A model generated the notes under the pieces. The model had not been told where the DNA came from, did not search any database, and worked only from the letters and a program-made list of their open reading frames with translations. From NCBI GenBank assembly GCA_016200005.1, contig JACQFP010000087.1:1-64000 (forward strand): DNA of 64,000 nt. Direction: 5' to 3'. This document shows positions 44,735 through 54,251 of this stretch, in pieces. The position numbers and the translations under genes were made by a program. The DNA is from Verrucomicrobiota bacterium. Lineage in GTDB: Bacteria; Verrucomicrobiota; Verrucomicrobiia; Limisphaerales; PALSA-1396. Position 1 is the first letter of the stretch, and each line of letters begins with the position of its first letter.

Positions 44735-45889
44735 TCATCCTCTCCTCTGCCAGGCGGCCAGGAACATTCCGTTGCCGCGGGTTTCCTGAGGCCAAAACCA
44801 AAGCCGGGGCGCGGACTCCTTCGCACGAAAGGGATTCGCCAGAGTCAAAGATTTGAATTGCGGAAATTGTTCTCCAAACACCTCAGCCACTTCGTCAGTC
44901 TCGGCGCGAGTCATCGTGCAGACTGAGTAGATCAGTTTCCCGCCGGGCTTTACCGCCGCCGCCGCATTTGCCAGCATCTGCTTTTGCACTTCGCTGAGCT
45001 CCCTCACATCGTCCGGCGTGACCGTCCAACGCGCGTGTGGATTGCGTTGCCAGGTGCCAACGCCCGTGCAAGGCGCGTCCACCAGCACCCCATCAAATTT
45101 TGTTTTGGTCGGCAGCCGTTCGCCGCCATTCCATATCGCGACCCGATAATTGAAAGCTTTGGCGCGAGCCGCACGTTGTTTGAGCTTCTTCAGTCGCCAC
45201 TCGACGCGGTCGCTCGCCAAGATCAATCCTCGATTCTCCATCAGGTCTGAAAGGTGAAGCAGTTTTCCGCCTTCGCCGGCACAGGCATCCCACCACGTTT
45301 CTCCCGGCTGCGGATCACATAGCAGTCCGACGGCTTGCGAGTTGATGTCCTGCAACTCAAACTCGCCATTGTGGAATTCCGGCGTGCGAAACAAATCCTC
45401 CGAGCCTTCATAACGAATTGCGTCGTTTAACACCCCGTCGCCCACCCAACACTCTCCCAATCGTTCCGCCAGCATTCTCGCCTGACCGCGTCGGGCGCGC
45501 AACCAAAGCGGCGGTTCCGTCTGCAAACTCTTGGCCCAGGCGGGTGAAACTTCCATTTCATCGGCGACCCAGACCGGCACCGCCTTGGCCGCCAACTCTT
45601 GGTCCGTGAAAATATTCGGCTGCGCGCTGAACCGCTCCCGAAGCTCAACTGCCTTTTCGATCCGATCGACCACAGACTCCTGTTGATCCAACCAACCCAA
45701 CCAACGGTAATAAGCGAACACCGCCCGGCTGATCTCCCGGCTGTCAGCGCGCGAAAGACCACCCGCTCGCCTCAACTCCTCCCGCAGCACGACATCCGCC
45801 GGATGCGCGCGGTCGCTCCGCCCAACCACGCTTTCAGCAATTCGCAGAAGGCGCGTCTGCCGGCTGAAGGCTGAAGGCTGAGGGCTCAA
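44735..45889 (-). CDS. RsmB-like rRNA (cytosine-C5)-methyltransferase
   Basis: 384 aa with a TTG start at 45889. N-terminal NusB-like helical part (ADVVLREELRRAGGLSRADSREISRAVFAYYRWLGWL), Rossmann core WWDACAGEGGKLLHLSDLM, and the m5C catalytic blocks VDAPCTGVGTWQRNPHARW (Cys in PC) and YSVCTMTRAETDEV (second Cys). The first ten residues are encoded by the GGCTGAAGG low-complexity repeat, so the true start could be an alternative codon a little downstream. Target cytosine cannot be fixed. Confidence 0.87.
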   Translation of the reverse strand: MSPQPSAFSRQTRLLRIAESVVGRSDRAHPADVVLREELRRAGGLSRADSREISRAVFAYYRWLGWLDQQESVVDRIEKAVELRERFSAQPNIFTDQELAAKAVPVWVADEMEVSPAWAKSLQTEPPLWLRARRGQARMLAERLGECWVGDGVLNDAIRYEGSEDLFRTPEFHNGEFELQDINSQAVGLLCDPQPGETWWDACAGEGGKLLHLSDLMENRGLILASDRVEWRLKKLKQRAARAKAFNYRVAIWNGGERLPTKTKFDGVLVDAPCTGVGTWQRNPHARWTVTPDDVRELSEVQKQMLANAAAAVKPGGKLIYSVCTMTRAETDEVAEVFGEQFPQFKSLTLANPFRAKESAPRLWFWPQETRGNGMFLAAWQRRG

Positions 45890-45893
45890 GGCT
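45862..45893. repeat. GGCTGAAGG direct repeats at the 5' end of the RsmB-like gene
   Basis: GGCTGAAGG-CTGAAGG-CTGAGGG-CTCAAGG-CT: four near-copies of a 7-8-bp unit. The unit lies between acnA and the methyltransferase and runs into the predicted coding start of the latter. Confidence 0.6.
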
Positions 45894-48768
45894 AACCCCG
45901 GCTCGGAGTCGGCGTCGCCACCAATTGCCTCAGCACATAAGGCAGGATGCCCCCGTGCTGGTAGTAGTCGATCTCAATCGGCGTATCGATCCGGCAACGC
46001 ACGGAAACTTCTTCCGCTTTTCCGCTGGCGCGGGTGATCCGAACGGTGAGGTCTTGTTGCGGTTTGAGGTTCTGGCTCAGTCCCAGCACATCGAAAAATT
46101 CCGTCCCGTCGAGTTTCAGCGTTTGCGCCGTCACGCCATCCTTGAATTGCAGCGGCAGCACTCCCATGCCGACCAGGTTCGAGCGATGAATGCGTTCGTA
46201 ACTCTGCGCAATCACCGCCCGCACACCAAGCAACGCCGTCCCCTTCGCTGCCCAGTCGCGCGAACTGCCCGTGCCATATTCCTGCCCGGCCACCACCACC
46301 AGCGGCGTCCTGGTCTTCGCGTATTCGGTGGCTGCGTGATAGATGCTCATTTGTTCGCCAGCGGGTTGAAACCGGGTCACGCCGCCTTCAACACCATGCA
46401 CCATGAGATTCTTGATGCGCACATTGGCAAACGTGCCGCGTGTCATCACCCGGTCGTTGCCCCGGCGCGAGCCGTAGCTGTTGAAGTCCGCCGGCTGCAC
46501 GCCGTGCTTGATCAGGTAATCACCCGCCGGCGAAGTCTTCTTGATCGAACCCGCGGGTGAAATGTGGTCAGTCGTGACACTGTCGCCAAAAATTGCCAGC
46601 GCGCGCGCACCTTTGATCTCGCGGATTTCGCCCGTCTGCATCGAGAAGTTCTCGAAGAACGGCGGCTCTTGAATGTAAGTGCTCTGGCTGTCCCACTCAT
46701 AAACATTACCCACCGAAGAAGGGATTTCGTTCCACTTCGGGTTCTGCGCGGCGAAATCCTGGTAGAGCTTGCGGAAAACTTCCGGTTGCAACGCGGTCTG
46801 CATGAGGTCGCGAATTTCGCGCAGGCTGGGCCAGAGGTCGCGCAGGTAAACAGGTTTGCCATCCTTGCCGTTGCCGAGTGGTTCGGTGTTCAGGTCGAGG
46901 TCCACGCGACCCGCCAGCGCGAACGCCACCACCAGCGGCGGCGACATGAGAAAATTCGCCTTGATGCTTTGATGCACGCGGGCTTCGAAATTGCGGTTGC
47001 CCGACAGCACCGAGGCGGCGACGAGATCATATTTGTTGATGGCGTCCTCGATGTGCGCGGCGAGCGGGCCGGAGTTGCCAATGCAGGTGGTGCAACCGTA
47101 GCCGACGAGGTTGAACCCAAGCCGGTCGAGAAACGGCTGCAAGCCGGTGCGGTTCAGGTAATCGGTGACGACGCGTGAGCCGGGCGCCAGCGAGGCTTTC
47201 ACCACCGGGTTTACGGTCAGCCCGCGTTCGACGGCTTTCTTGGCGAGCAGTCCGGCGGCGAGCATCACGCTGGGATTGGAGGTGTTGGTGCAACTGGTGA
47301 TCGCGGCGATGAGGACGCTGCCGTGGTGAATCTCGCTCTCGGCTTTTGGAAACGCGCTGGCCGGCACTTGCTCCGGCGTGTCCGGCACGGGATGTTGGTC
47401 GCGCATCTCGGATTCGCTCGCGTCGATGCCCAGCTTGCGATGGCCGTAGCTGTGGTCAATGAACGGATGCACTTCGCGGGCGGTGTTGACCCGCGCCATG
47501 ACGTGCAATTCCTCCGCCCGTTTGCCAAAGCCGCTTTCGGTCACCGGTCTGGTCAGCGAACTGAGAAACGCTTCTTTCAACTTCGGCAACTCGATGCGAT
47601 CTTGCGGGCGCTTTGGACCGGCCACGCTGGGAACGACGCCACCCAGGTCCAACTCCAATTCGGTCGAGTAGTCGATCTGTCCCTTTTGCGGAATGCCAAA
47701 GAGACCTTGGGCGCGATAGTAATTCTCGTAGAGCTTGCAATGTTCCTCGCTGCGACCGGTGGCGCGCAGATAATTCACGCACTCGCCGTCAATCGGGAAA
47801 AATCCCATCGTCGCGCCGTATTCCGGGGCCATGTTCGCAATCGTCGCGCGATCCACCACCGGCAAAGCCGCGGCGCCGGGGCCGTAAAACTCGACAAACT
47901 TCCCAACCACCTTCGCCTTGCGCAGCATTTCAGTGACGGTCAGCGCCAGGTCAGTTGCCGTCACACCTTCACGTAACGCCCCGGTCAGATGAACACCGAC
48001 GACATCCGGCGTCAGGAAATAAACCGGCTGGCCGAGCATCCCTGCTTCCGCCTCGATTCCACCCACACCCCAGCCGACAATTCCAAGTCCGTTGATCATC
48101 GTCGTGTGCGAATCCGTGCCGACGAGGGTGTCGGGGAAGAAGATTTCGGATTTCGGATTTCGGATTTCGGATTTTGCTGAGAGCACGCCCTTGGCGAGGT
48201 ATTCCAGATTGACCTGATGCACAATGCCGATTCCCGGCGGCACGACTTTGAACGTGTCGAATGCCTGCATGCCCCATTTCAGAAACTGGTATCGCTCGCG
48301 GTTGCGTTGGAATTCCATCTCCAGATTTTTTCGCAGGGCATCGGCGTTGCCCGCAAAATCGACCTGCACGGAATGGTCCACCACCAAATCCACTGGCACT
48401 AGCGGCTCAATTATTTTGGGGTCCTTGCCCATCCGCGCCACAGCGGAACGCATCGCCGCCAGGTCCACCAGCAACGGTACGCCGGTGAAGTCTTGCAGCA
48501 CAACGCGCGCGACAATGAACGGAATTTCCTCGGTGCGCGCGCCCTTGGGTTTCCATTGCGCAAGTTCCTTGACGTTTTTCTCCGTCACTTTTTTACCGTC
48601 GCAATTCCGCAGCACCGCTTCGAGCACCAGCCGGATGGACACCGGCAATCGCGAAATCCGGCCAACACCAGCCTTTTCCAAAGCTGGCAGCGAATAGAAG
48701 TTTCCCTGGCGGCCGTTGCCGGGATCAAAACTCTGAAGTGAATTAAACAGGTTGTGCGGTTCGTTCAT
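45892..48768 (-). CDS. acnA: Aconitate hydratase A
   Basis: 958 aa from the ATG at 48768, where [14 protein letters not shown] begins; the open frame back to 48999 overlaps the next, divergent gene. TCA-cycle Fe-S enzyme. Seen: [32 protein letters not shown] with the first cluster Cys, [13 protein letters not shown] with the other two, and C-terminal [16 protein letters not shown]. Loop before [11 protein letters not shown] is encoded by a 7-bp tandem repeat (48142-48175; KSEIRNP unit). The other sequence is normal. Confidence 0.95.
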   Translation of the reverse strand: MNEPHNLFNSLQSFDPGNGRQGNFYSLPALEKAGVGRISRLPVSIRLVLEAVLRNCDGKKVTEKNVKELAQWKPKGARTEEIPFIVARVVLQDFTGVPLLVDLAAMRSAVARMGKDPKIIEPLVPVDLVVDHSVQVDFAGNADALRKNLEMEFQRNRERYQFLKWGMQAFDTFKVVPPGIGIVHQVNLEYLAKGVLSAKSEIRNPKSEIFFPDTLVGTDSHTTMINGLGIVGWGVGGIEAEAGMLGQPVYFLTPDVVGVHLTGALREGVTATDLALTVTEMLRKAKVVGKFVEFYGPGAAALPVVDRATIANMAPEYGATMGFFPIDGECVNYLRATGRSEEHCKLYENYYRAQGLFGIPQKGQIDYSTELELDLGGVVPSVAGPKRPQDRIELPKLKEAFLSSLTRPVTESGFGKRAEELHVMARVNTAREVHPFIDHSYGHRKLGIDASESEMRDQHPVPDTPEQVPASAFPKAESEIHHGSVLIAAITSCTNTSNPSVMLAAGLLAKKAVERGLTVNPVVKASLAPGSRVVTDYLNRTGLQPFLDRLGFNLVGYGCTTCIGNSGPLAAHIEDAINKYDLVAASVLSGNRNFEARVHQSIKANFLMSPPLVVAFALAGRVDLDLNTEPLGNGKDGKPVYLRDLWPSLREIRDLMQTALQPEVFRKLYQDFAAQNPKWNEIPSSVGNVYEWDSQSTYIQEPPFFENFSMQTGEIREIKGARALAIFGDSVTTDHISPAGSIKKTSPAGDYLIKHGVQPADFNSYGSRRGNDRVMTRGTFANVRIKNLMVHGVEGGVTRFQPAGEQMSIYHAATEYAKTRTPLVVVAGQEYGTGSSRDWAAKGTALLGVRAVIAQSYERIHRSNLVGMGVLPLQFKDGVTAQTLKLDGTEFFDVLGLSQNLKPQQDLTVRITRASGKAEEVSVRCRIDTPIEIDYYQHGGILPYVLRQLVATPTPSRG
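48142..48175. repeat. 7-bp tandem repeat (GATTTCG) inside acnA
   Basis: Four perfect head-to-tail copies of GATTTCG (48142-48169) and a partial fifth. Because 7 is not a multiple of 3, the frame cycles and gives the 7-residue unit KSEIRNP on the minus strand. It replaces part of the variable loop just before [11 protein letters not shown]. Confidence 0.85.
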
Positions 48769-48928
48769 AAAATCGTTGGGCTTGCCTTGCCCTTTCGGGA
48801 CGGCGAAAGCAAAAAAATGCGGCTTGAAGGAAGCTGTGTCAAGGTGCTTGCGCCGTGGATAGCGACCAGGGATTGCACGGAATCGCGCTTTTCCTTCCGC
48901 GAAGAACGTGATAGGGTCGCGCCGTCGC

Positions 48929-49684
48929 ATGAATGTCGCGCGCTCAGAAGCGGAATCAGCCTTGCCGGGCCAGGGCACGCACGCGGAATTTCCACCCACC
49001 CACTGGTCCAGAATCTTGAGCGCGGGCGCATGCGCGTCGCAGGGCGATTCGCCGGAACTGGAGGAACTTTGCCGCGCCTATTGGCCGCCGCTGTATGCGT
49101 TCCTCCTGCGGCAAGGCCGTTCGCCGCACGACGCCTAAGACTTGGTGCAAGGCTTTCTGGCCCGTTTACTGGCGCGTGAGGACCTGGCGGGCGTGGGGCC
49201 GGAGAAGGGACGCTTCCGCACGTTTCTGCTCACCTCGCTGCGAAATTTCGTGATCAAGCAAGCCTTGCGCGAGAAGGCGCTCAAACGCGGCGCCGGGCAG
49301 ATTCCCATTTCGATCAACGCCGAGGAGGCGGAGCGGCTTTGCGGGCCGGACCTGACGGCCACCTCGCCCGAAGCCGCCTTTGATCGGCGCTTCGCCCAAG
49401 CCGTGGTCACGCGCGCCTTCGCCACACTGCGCGAGGAACATCGCGCCCGCGACAAGGAGAAAATGTTTGCCGCGCTTGCGCCGCACCTCGACGGCACCGA
49501 ATCGGAGGGATACGAGCGCACCGCCACGCAACTGGGCATGACGCCGGGCGCCGTGGCGGTGGCGGTTCACCGCCTCCGGGGACGGCTGCGCGAACTGTTG
49601 CGGGCCGAAGTCCGGCAGCTTTGCGCTTCCGCCGCCGAGGAAGAGCAGGAGTTGAAATACTTGCTGGAAGTCTGGTCGCGTTGA
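48929..49684 (+). pseudogene. ECF-type sigma factor split by one in-frame stop codon (TAA at 49136-49138)
   Basis: Two frames in the same phase give one sigma-factor sequence: [16 protein letters not shown] ... [23 protein letters not shown], stop, then DLVQGFLARLLAREDLAGVGPEKGRFRTFLLTSLRNFV ... YERTATQLGMTPGAVAVAVHRLRGRLRELL. Related sigma factors read SP-DAQDL-QGF here, so a CAA (Gln) has become TAA; a single C to T change. Region 2 would stop inside its key helix, leaving no complete sigma factor unless the stop is read through or translation restarts at GTG 49145. The region 4 part has no other damage, so the change looks recent. Start chosen at ATG 48929; the frame runs from 48908. Divergent from acnA; upstream of the WD40 kinase. 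Confidence 0.85.
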
Positions 49685-49690
49685 GCATGA

Positions 49691-49798
49691 CGCGCGGCGT
49701 TCACGCCGCTTCAAGGTCCGACCGGGTTGGTGCGTGCGTCCGTCTTGAAATTGTCGCTCGTAGGCATTCGGATGCTGAAGCGGCGTGAACGCCGCGCG
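49691..49798. repeat. Perfect 22-bp inverted repeat between sigma factor and kinase
   Basis: Arms 49691-49712 and 49777-49798 (CGCGCGGCGTTCACGCCGCTTC and its exact complement) flank a 64-nt centre. Each arm is itself a hairpin (GCGGCGT-TC-ACGCCGC). A large cruciform or a stem with two internal hairpins is possible; it lies 7 bp past the sigma stop. Confidence 0.8.
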
Positions 49799-49875
49799 CC
49801 GGACGCAACTTGCCGCGTCTGTGCGTCCAGACTGGTTCGCGACGTAATCCCGCAGCCTCGCTGCGGCTTAATCAG

Positions 49876-52800
49876 ATGGTGGCAGCCACCTCAGATTCAG
49901 GAACGAAAGTTTGTCGCCGCTGCGGTGAGCCGCTGGCGGGTGCGGAGCTTTCTGGCAATTGCCCGCGCTGTCTCACCGCGCTGCTTCTGTCACCCGACAC
50001 ACCCGAGCCGGGTGAAACGTCGCCGGCTCCAATTCTGCGGCGCTTGGGGGATTATGAACTGCTGGAAGAAGTCGCGCGGGGCGGCATGGGCGTCGTGTTC
50101 CGCGCGCGTCAATCCAGCCTCGGCCGCGAAGTAGCCGTCAAGGTTTTGCGGGACGCCTGGCTGGCCACGCCGATTCAAGTCAAACGCTTTCGCGCCGAGG
50201 CGGCCAATGCGGCGAAGTTGAAACATCCGAACATCGTGCCAGTGCATGAGGTGGGCGAACAAAGCGGCCAACATTACTTCGCGATGGATTTGATCAAGGG
50301 GACGAACCTCGCTGAGTTGACTCGAGATGGACCCTTGCCACCGCGCCGGGGCGCGGAGTTGGTCGAGAAAGTGGCGGAGGCGGTGCAGCACGCGCACCAG
50401 GAAGGCGTGCTCCATCGCGATCTCAAGCCCTCGAATGTGCTCCTCGATGCACAAGGCGAGCCGCAGGTGACGGACTTCGGCCTAGCCCGACCAATGGATG
50501 ACGATAGTTCGCTGACACTCACGGGACAGGTGTTGGGGACTCCCGGTTACATCGCGCCGGAGCAGGCCAAAGGGGGCGGCACGGTGGGCCCGGCGGCGGA
50601 TGTGTATGGATTGGGAGCCCTGCTTTTCCATCTGCTCACGGGTCGGGCGCCGTTTGTCGGAGCGAGCGCGGCGGAGACGCTGACGCAGGTGTTGCAGCAG
50701 GAGCCATTGTCGCCGCGGTTGCTGAATCCGGCCGTGCCGATGGATTTGGCGGCGGTGTGTGGGAAGTGTTTGGCGAAGTTGGCCGGCCAACGGTACGCGA
50801 GTGCCAGGGAGCTGGCCGAGGACCTGCGGCGGTTCCTCGATGGCCAAGCCACGCGGGCGCGGCCCGCAGGGGTGGTGGAGCGGGGGGTGCGGTGGTGCCG
50901 GCGTAAACCCGCGCTGGCCGGCACGCTCGCCAGTGCTTTGTTGCTGCTCATCGTGGTGGCGGTGGGCGCGCCGATCGCCGCCTACCGCATCAACCGTGAG
51001 CGGAGCACGGCGCGGCAGCTCTTATACGCGGCAGACATGCGGGTCGTGCAACAGGCGATTGAAGAAGGCGACCTTGGCCGCGCTCGCGAACTGCTCGCGT
51101 ACCATGTCCCCACGGCGGCGGCAACCGACTTGCGCGGATTCGAATGGCGCTATTTCAGTCACCGTGCCCGCGGCGATCAACTGGCGACGATTGAATCTGA
51201 TGTAAGGAACGTCCGCCATCTGGCGGTTTCGTCGGACGGCCACTTCGTCGCGGCGGGCCGGCGCGTGTGGAATGCGTCGTCGCAGAAACTGGTTTTGGAC
51301 CAGAGCTTGGACGAAGGAGACAGAGCTTTGGCTTTTCTGCCGCACAGCTATGTTCTGCTCATCGCTGCCCGAGACGGTTTGAAGCGCCGGGACTTGCTGA
51401 CGGGTGACGGAGGAATGCTTCTGCCCGGCGAAACGAATGTGTCGGCGTTTGCATTCTCAAAGTCCGGGCAATGGCTGGCCATTGGGAGCGACAGCGGTCC
51501 AACCCAGGGATTGAAAGTGTATGACGCTCGCGCATGGACCTTGACCGGCTGCAACACGAGCCTCTGGTTCGACCCTCTCTTTGGCGCGAAGGCGCTGGCC
51601 TTTTCGCCAGACGAGTCGGTGCTCGTGACCGCCGCCGGGGATGCCAGAACAGACGCGAGCGAACTGCAATGCTGGGAGGTGCCTTTGCTGAAAGCGCTGC
51701 CGTTCCCGACCAACACCGTGAAGAACGCCGCGTGCATCAGCTTCTCGCCGGATGGGGGCCAGTTGTTCACCGGCTCCTGGGATGGCGTTGTCCGCGTTTG
51801 GGATGCTAAGACCCGGACCGAATTGCCGAATCGCCGATCCGTCCAACATCATCGCAGTTGGATTGCGGACATGGCTTTTCTGCCCGGCAGCCACCAGCTC
51901 GTGACGGCTGGCTCGGACCGCTGCGTTCGCCTCTGGGGAACGGAGCTTGCGGAACGGCCGGTGACGTTGCGGGGACATACGGCTGAACTCCGGGCCATGG
52001 CGCTGACCACGAATGGCGAGATTTTCAGCGTCAGCGAGGATGGGACGATAAACGAGTGGTCCGCCCGTTCGGCGCACCAGGGCGAATGGCTTTCGCAAAA
52101 GGAACCGCGCCTCGTGCCCGTTGGTTTGTCTGCTGACGGTCAGGTGGCGGTGACGCTGGCAGAGGGTGCGCTCAAGTTTTGGGATGTGAGCCAGCGAGAG
52201 TTCAGCGAAATGATCCCTCGCCGCTGGGAAGCAAACCAATTCAAAGAACTGCAAGTTGATTCAGATCGCGCTGAGGAAACCCTCACCATCTCGCCCGATC
52301 TGAAGTGGCTTGTCGTCGTCCGTCTCGATCAACCGACGCAGCTCTGGAATGTAGGCGAACGCACACTGCGAGTACTCCCCAGCATTGGGGGGTGGCGCGT
52401 CTTCGCTGTTTTCTCGCCGGACAGCCAAATCCTGGCCGCGCCGATATCTGCGGATGCGGTAGCGCTATGGAACCCAACGACCGGGCGGCAGCTTGCTTCG
52501 ATCCCGTGGCCGGTGCCTAGCGAAGCGACCGTGTCATTTGCCGCTGTCGCGCACATCCTGGCCCTCGGCGGACGAACCAATGTTTTGCTGTGGGACTTGC
52601 GGACGCAGCAACGCCTCAGCCAATTCGCCATTCAGGGTGATCGTTCGATTGCCCTTTCACCGGACGCGAAGTTGCTGGCGACCGGTAGCAGGGATCAGAA
52701 GGTTCGACTCTACGATTGCCAAACGGGACAGAAGTTTTCGGCCCCGCTGCTGGGCCACCTTTCCGGCGTCGAGCGCGTTTCCTTTGCACCGGATGGACGG

Positions 52801-53010
52801 ACTCTCGTGAGCGCCAGCCGTCAATGGGTGAAATTATGGAATCTGGCCACCCGGCGGGAGGTCGCTTCCTACCAGCAGCCGGCGCGGGTCCTTCTCACGA
52901 CCTTCTCCACCGATGGCAGCACGCTGCTGACCTCTGACGGCGCGGGCCACTACATCCAAATCTGGCGCGCACCCGCACTCCCTGGGACTGAACATCTGAG
53001 CCACCCTTGA
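49876..53010 (+). CDS. Membrane-anchored Ser/Thr protein kinase with zinc ribbon and WD40 domain
   Basis: 1044 aa from the ATG at 49876. Order: zinc ribbon (C13-x2-C16 ... C29-x2-C32), kinase domain about 60-330 with GGMGVVF loop, K89 in VAVKVL, HRDLKPSN (D182), DFGLA (D200) and GTPGYIAPEQ, one transmembrane segment about 345-370 (ALAGTLASALLLLIVVAVGAPIAA), then some 600 residues of WD40 repeats (for example LAFSPDESVLVTAAGDA, ISFSPDGGQLFTGSWDGVVRVWD, FLPGSHQLVTAGSDRCVRLWG). All catalytic residues are present. Kinases of this type often pair with a sigma factor in Planctomycetes/Verrucomicrobia; here that partner is broken. Likely senses an external state through the propeller (inference). 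Confidence 0.92.
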   Translation: MVAATSDSGTKVCRRCGEPLAGAELSGNCPRCLTALLLSPDTPEPGETSPAPILRRLGDYELLEEVARGGMGVVFRARQSSLGREVAVKVLRDAWLATPIQVKRFRAEAANAAKLKHPNIVPVHEVGEQSGQHYFAMDLIKGTNLAELTRDGPLPPRRGAELVEKVAEAVQHAHQEGVLHRDLKPSNVLLDAQGEPQVTDFGLARPMDDDSSLTLTGQVLGTPGYIAPEQAKGGGTVGPAADVYGLGALLFHLLTGRAPFVGASAAETLTQVLQQEPLSPRLLNPAVPMDLAAVCGKCLAKLAGQRYASARELAEDLRRFLDGQATRARPAGVVERGVRWCRRKPALAGTLASALLLLIVVAVGAPIAAYRINRERSTARQLLYAADMRVVQQAIEEGDLGRARELLAYHVPTAAATDLRGFEWRYFSHRARGDQLATIESDVRNVRHLAVSSDGHFVAAGRRVWNASSQKLVLDQSLDEGDRALAFLPHSYVLLIAARDGLKRRDLLTGDGGMLLPGETNVSAFAFSKSGQWLAIGSDSGPTQGLKVYDARAWTLTGCNTSLWFDPLFGAKALAFSPDESVLVTAAGDARTDASELQCWEVPLLKALPFPTNTVKNAACISFSPDGGQLFTGSWDGVVRVWDAKTRTELPNRRSVQHHRSWIADMAFLPGSHQLVTAGSDRCVRLWGTELAERPVTLRGHTAELRAMALTTNGEIFSVSEDGTINEWSARSAHQGEWLSQKEPRLVPVGLSADGQVAVTLAEGALKFWDVSQREFSEMIPRRWEANQFKELQVDSDRAEETLTISPDLKWLVVVRLDQPTQLWNVGERTLRVLPSIGGWRVFAVFSPDSQILAAPISADAVALWNPTTGRQLASIPWPVPSEATVSFAAVAHILALGGRTNVLLWDLRTQQRLSQFAIQGDRSIALSPDAKLLATGSRDQKVRLYDCQTGQKFSAPLLGHLSGVERVSFAPDGRTLVSASRQWVKLWNLATRREVASYQQPARVLLTTFSTDGSTLLTSDGAGHYIQIWRAPALPGTEHLSHP

Positions 53011-53035
53011 ATGAAGCATGAGAAAGGCTGGAAAT

Positions 53036-54034
53036 ATGACAACTCGCCGCGGCATAGGAATTCCACAACGGCTTCCCATTTCAGCCGAGACAGCATGCAC
53101 AAACTGTCCTGCACGGTCCGCCGCTCGGGGTGAACTCAGAGAAGCCGGCAATGTTTCACTCGGCTCCAGGATGCCGGGTAGATCATCCACCGGTGCTTTT
53201 ACTCTCATCGAATTGCTGGTTGTCATCGCCATCATCGCGATCCTGGCGGCGATGCTGTTGCCTGCGTTGGTGAAGACGAAGCAGAAGGCCCAAGGCATCG
53301 CCTGCCTCAACAACCTCAACCAACTCCAACGCGCCTGGTTCATGTATGCGGGTGACCACAACGACAAGCTGGTGCCCAACCTCGGCCTGTTTTTCAAGGA
53401 CCAGGGGGTCCTGACCACGGACAACACCTGGATGATGGGCGGGCTGACTTTGGACGGCGAACGGATCAATAACGCCGACAACACCAACACGTTTTACCTG
53501 AAACAGAGCCTGCTCTTCCCGTATTTTCGTTCGTTCGGCATCTTCAAATGTCCCGGCGACCGCAGCACCGCGACCCTCTGGGGCGTTCGTTACCCGCGAG
53601 TTCGCAGCCTCTCCATGAACATCTGGCTCGGTCGCTACCTGCCCGACGGCCGTCTGGGAGGCTTTCCGGAAGGCCCTCCCTTTTTCGGTGACGGCGCCTA
53701 CCGCATCAACGTCAAGCTCAGTGATCTCACGGTTCCGCCACCCGTGCAGACGTTCGTGTTCATTGACGAGCGCGAGGACAGCATCGGCGACTGCGGGTTC
53801 TACGTCGGCATGGGGCAGCGCGGCAGCACTGCATACTGGGTTGATCTGCCGGCCGCCTACCATAACGGGTCCGCCGGGCTGTCGTTCGCCGACGGCCACG
53901 CCGAAACCAAACGCTGGCTGGACGCGCGCACGAGGCCGCCGCTGCGCCCGAACCAGCCCCTCGATCACCCCTTCTCCAGTCCAAACAACCCAGATGTAAA
54001 GTGGCTTCAAGACCGTGCGACCGGAAGGCAATAG
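53036..54034 (+). CDS. Prepilin-like protein with H-X9-DG domain
   Basis: 332 aa from ATG 53036, preceded by GAGAAAGG; ATG 53018 and ATG 53171 are alternatives. Prepilin signal [24 protein letters not shown], preceded by G-A (cleavage after G). The C-terminus has [20 protein letters not shown], where [12 protein letters not shown] is the H-X9-DG motif of prepilin-like proteins common in Planctomycetes and Verrucomicrobia. With start 53171 the leader would be 8 residues, which is normal for prepilins; the longer leader is odd. Function unknown, likely a surface pseudopilus-like protein. Confidence 0.8.
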   Translation: MTTRRGIGIPQRLPISAETACTNCPARSAARGELREAGNVSLGSRMPGRSSTGAFTLIELLVVIAIIAILAAMLLPALVKTKQKAQGIACLNNLNQLQRAWFMYAGDHNDKLVPNLGLFFKDQGVLTTDNTWMMGGLTLDGERINNADNTNTFYLKQSLLFPYFRSFGIFKCPGDRSTATLWGVRYPRVRSLSMNIWLGRYLPDGRLGGFPEGPPFFGDGAYRINVKLSDLTVPPPVQTFVFIDEREDSIGDCGFYVGMGQRGSTAYWVDLPAAYHNGSAGLSFADGHAETKRWLDARTRPPLRPNQPLDHPFSSPNNPDVKWLQDRATGRQ

Positions 54035-54091
54035 AGCCAGCTTCATCCAATCTCCCAGCTTCTCGACTCATTCGACCTGCGTTTCACTGTG

Positions 54092-54183
54092 TTTCACGCA
54101 TGGCATTTGGGGAGAATCCGTTGGTTTGCTCGCAGGGCTCCACCGCTCTGGGTGTAATGTCCGATGCTATTTGCGGCTTATTA
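54092..54183 (+). promoter_or_regulatory. 92-nt conserved upstream element, copy A
   Basis: Matches 55915-56006 without gaps at 79 of 92 positions (86%). It ends 68 nt before the ATG at 54252 of an exported protein. Long identical blocks: GGAGAATCCGTTG, GGGTGTAATGTCCGA, CGGCTTATTA. Could be a promoter/leader module, a structured RNA or a mobile palindrome remnant. See findings. Confidence 0.55.
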
Positions 54184-54251
54184 TGCTGAAGAACGAAGAT
54201 GGAAGCGATGGCTTCCCGCACAAGTACGAACAACGCAGAACAGACTCGAAC

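Noticed and set aside
48142-48175. CRISPR-like repeat array
   Set aside because: Units are 7 bp with no spacers and lie inside acnA; it is a simple tandem repeat.
48769-48999. Longer N-terminus for acnA
   Set aside because: It overlaps the divergent sigma factor gene and lacks aconitase similarity; [14 protein letters not shown] at 48768 is the normal start.
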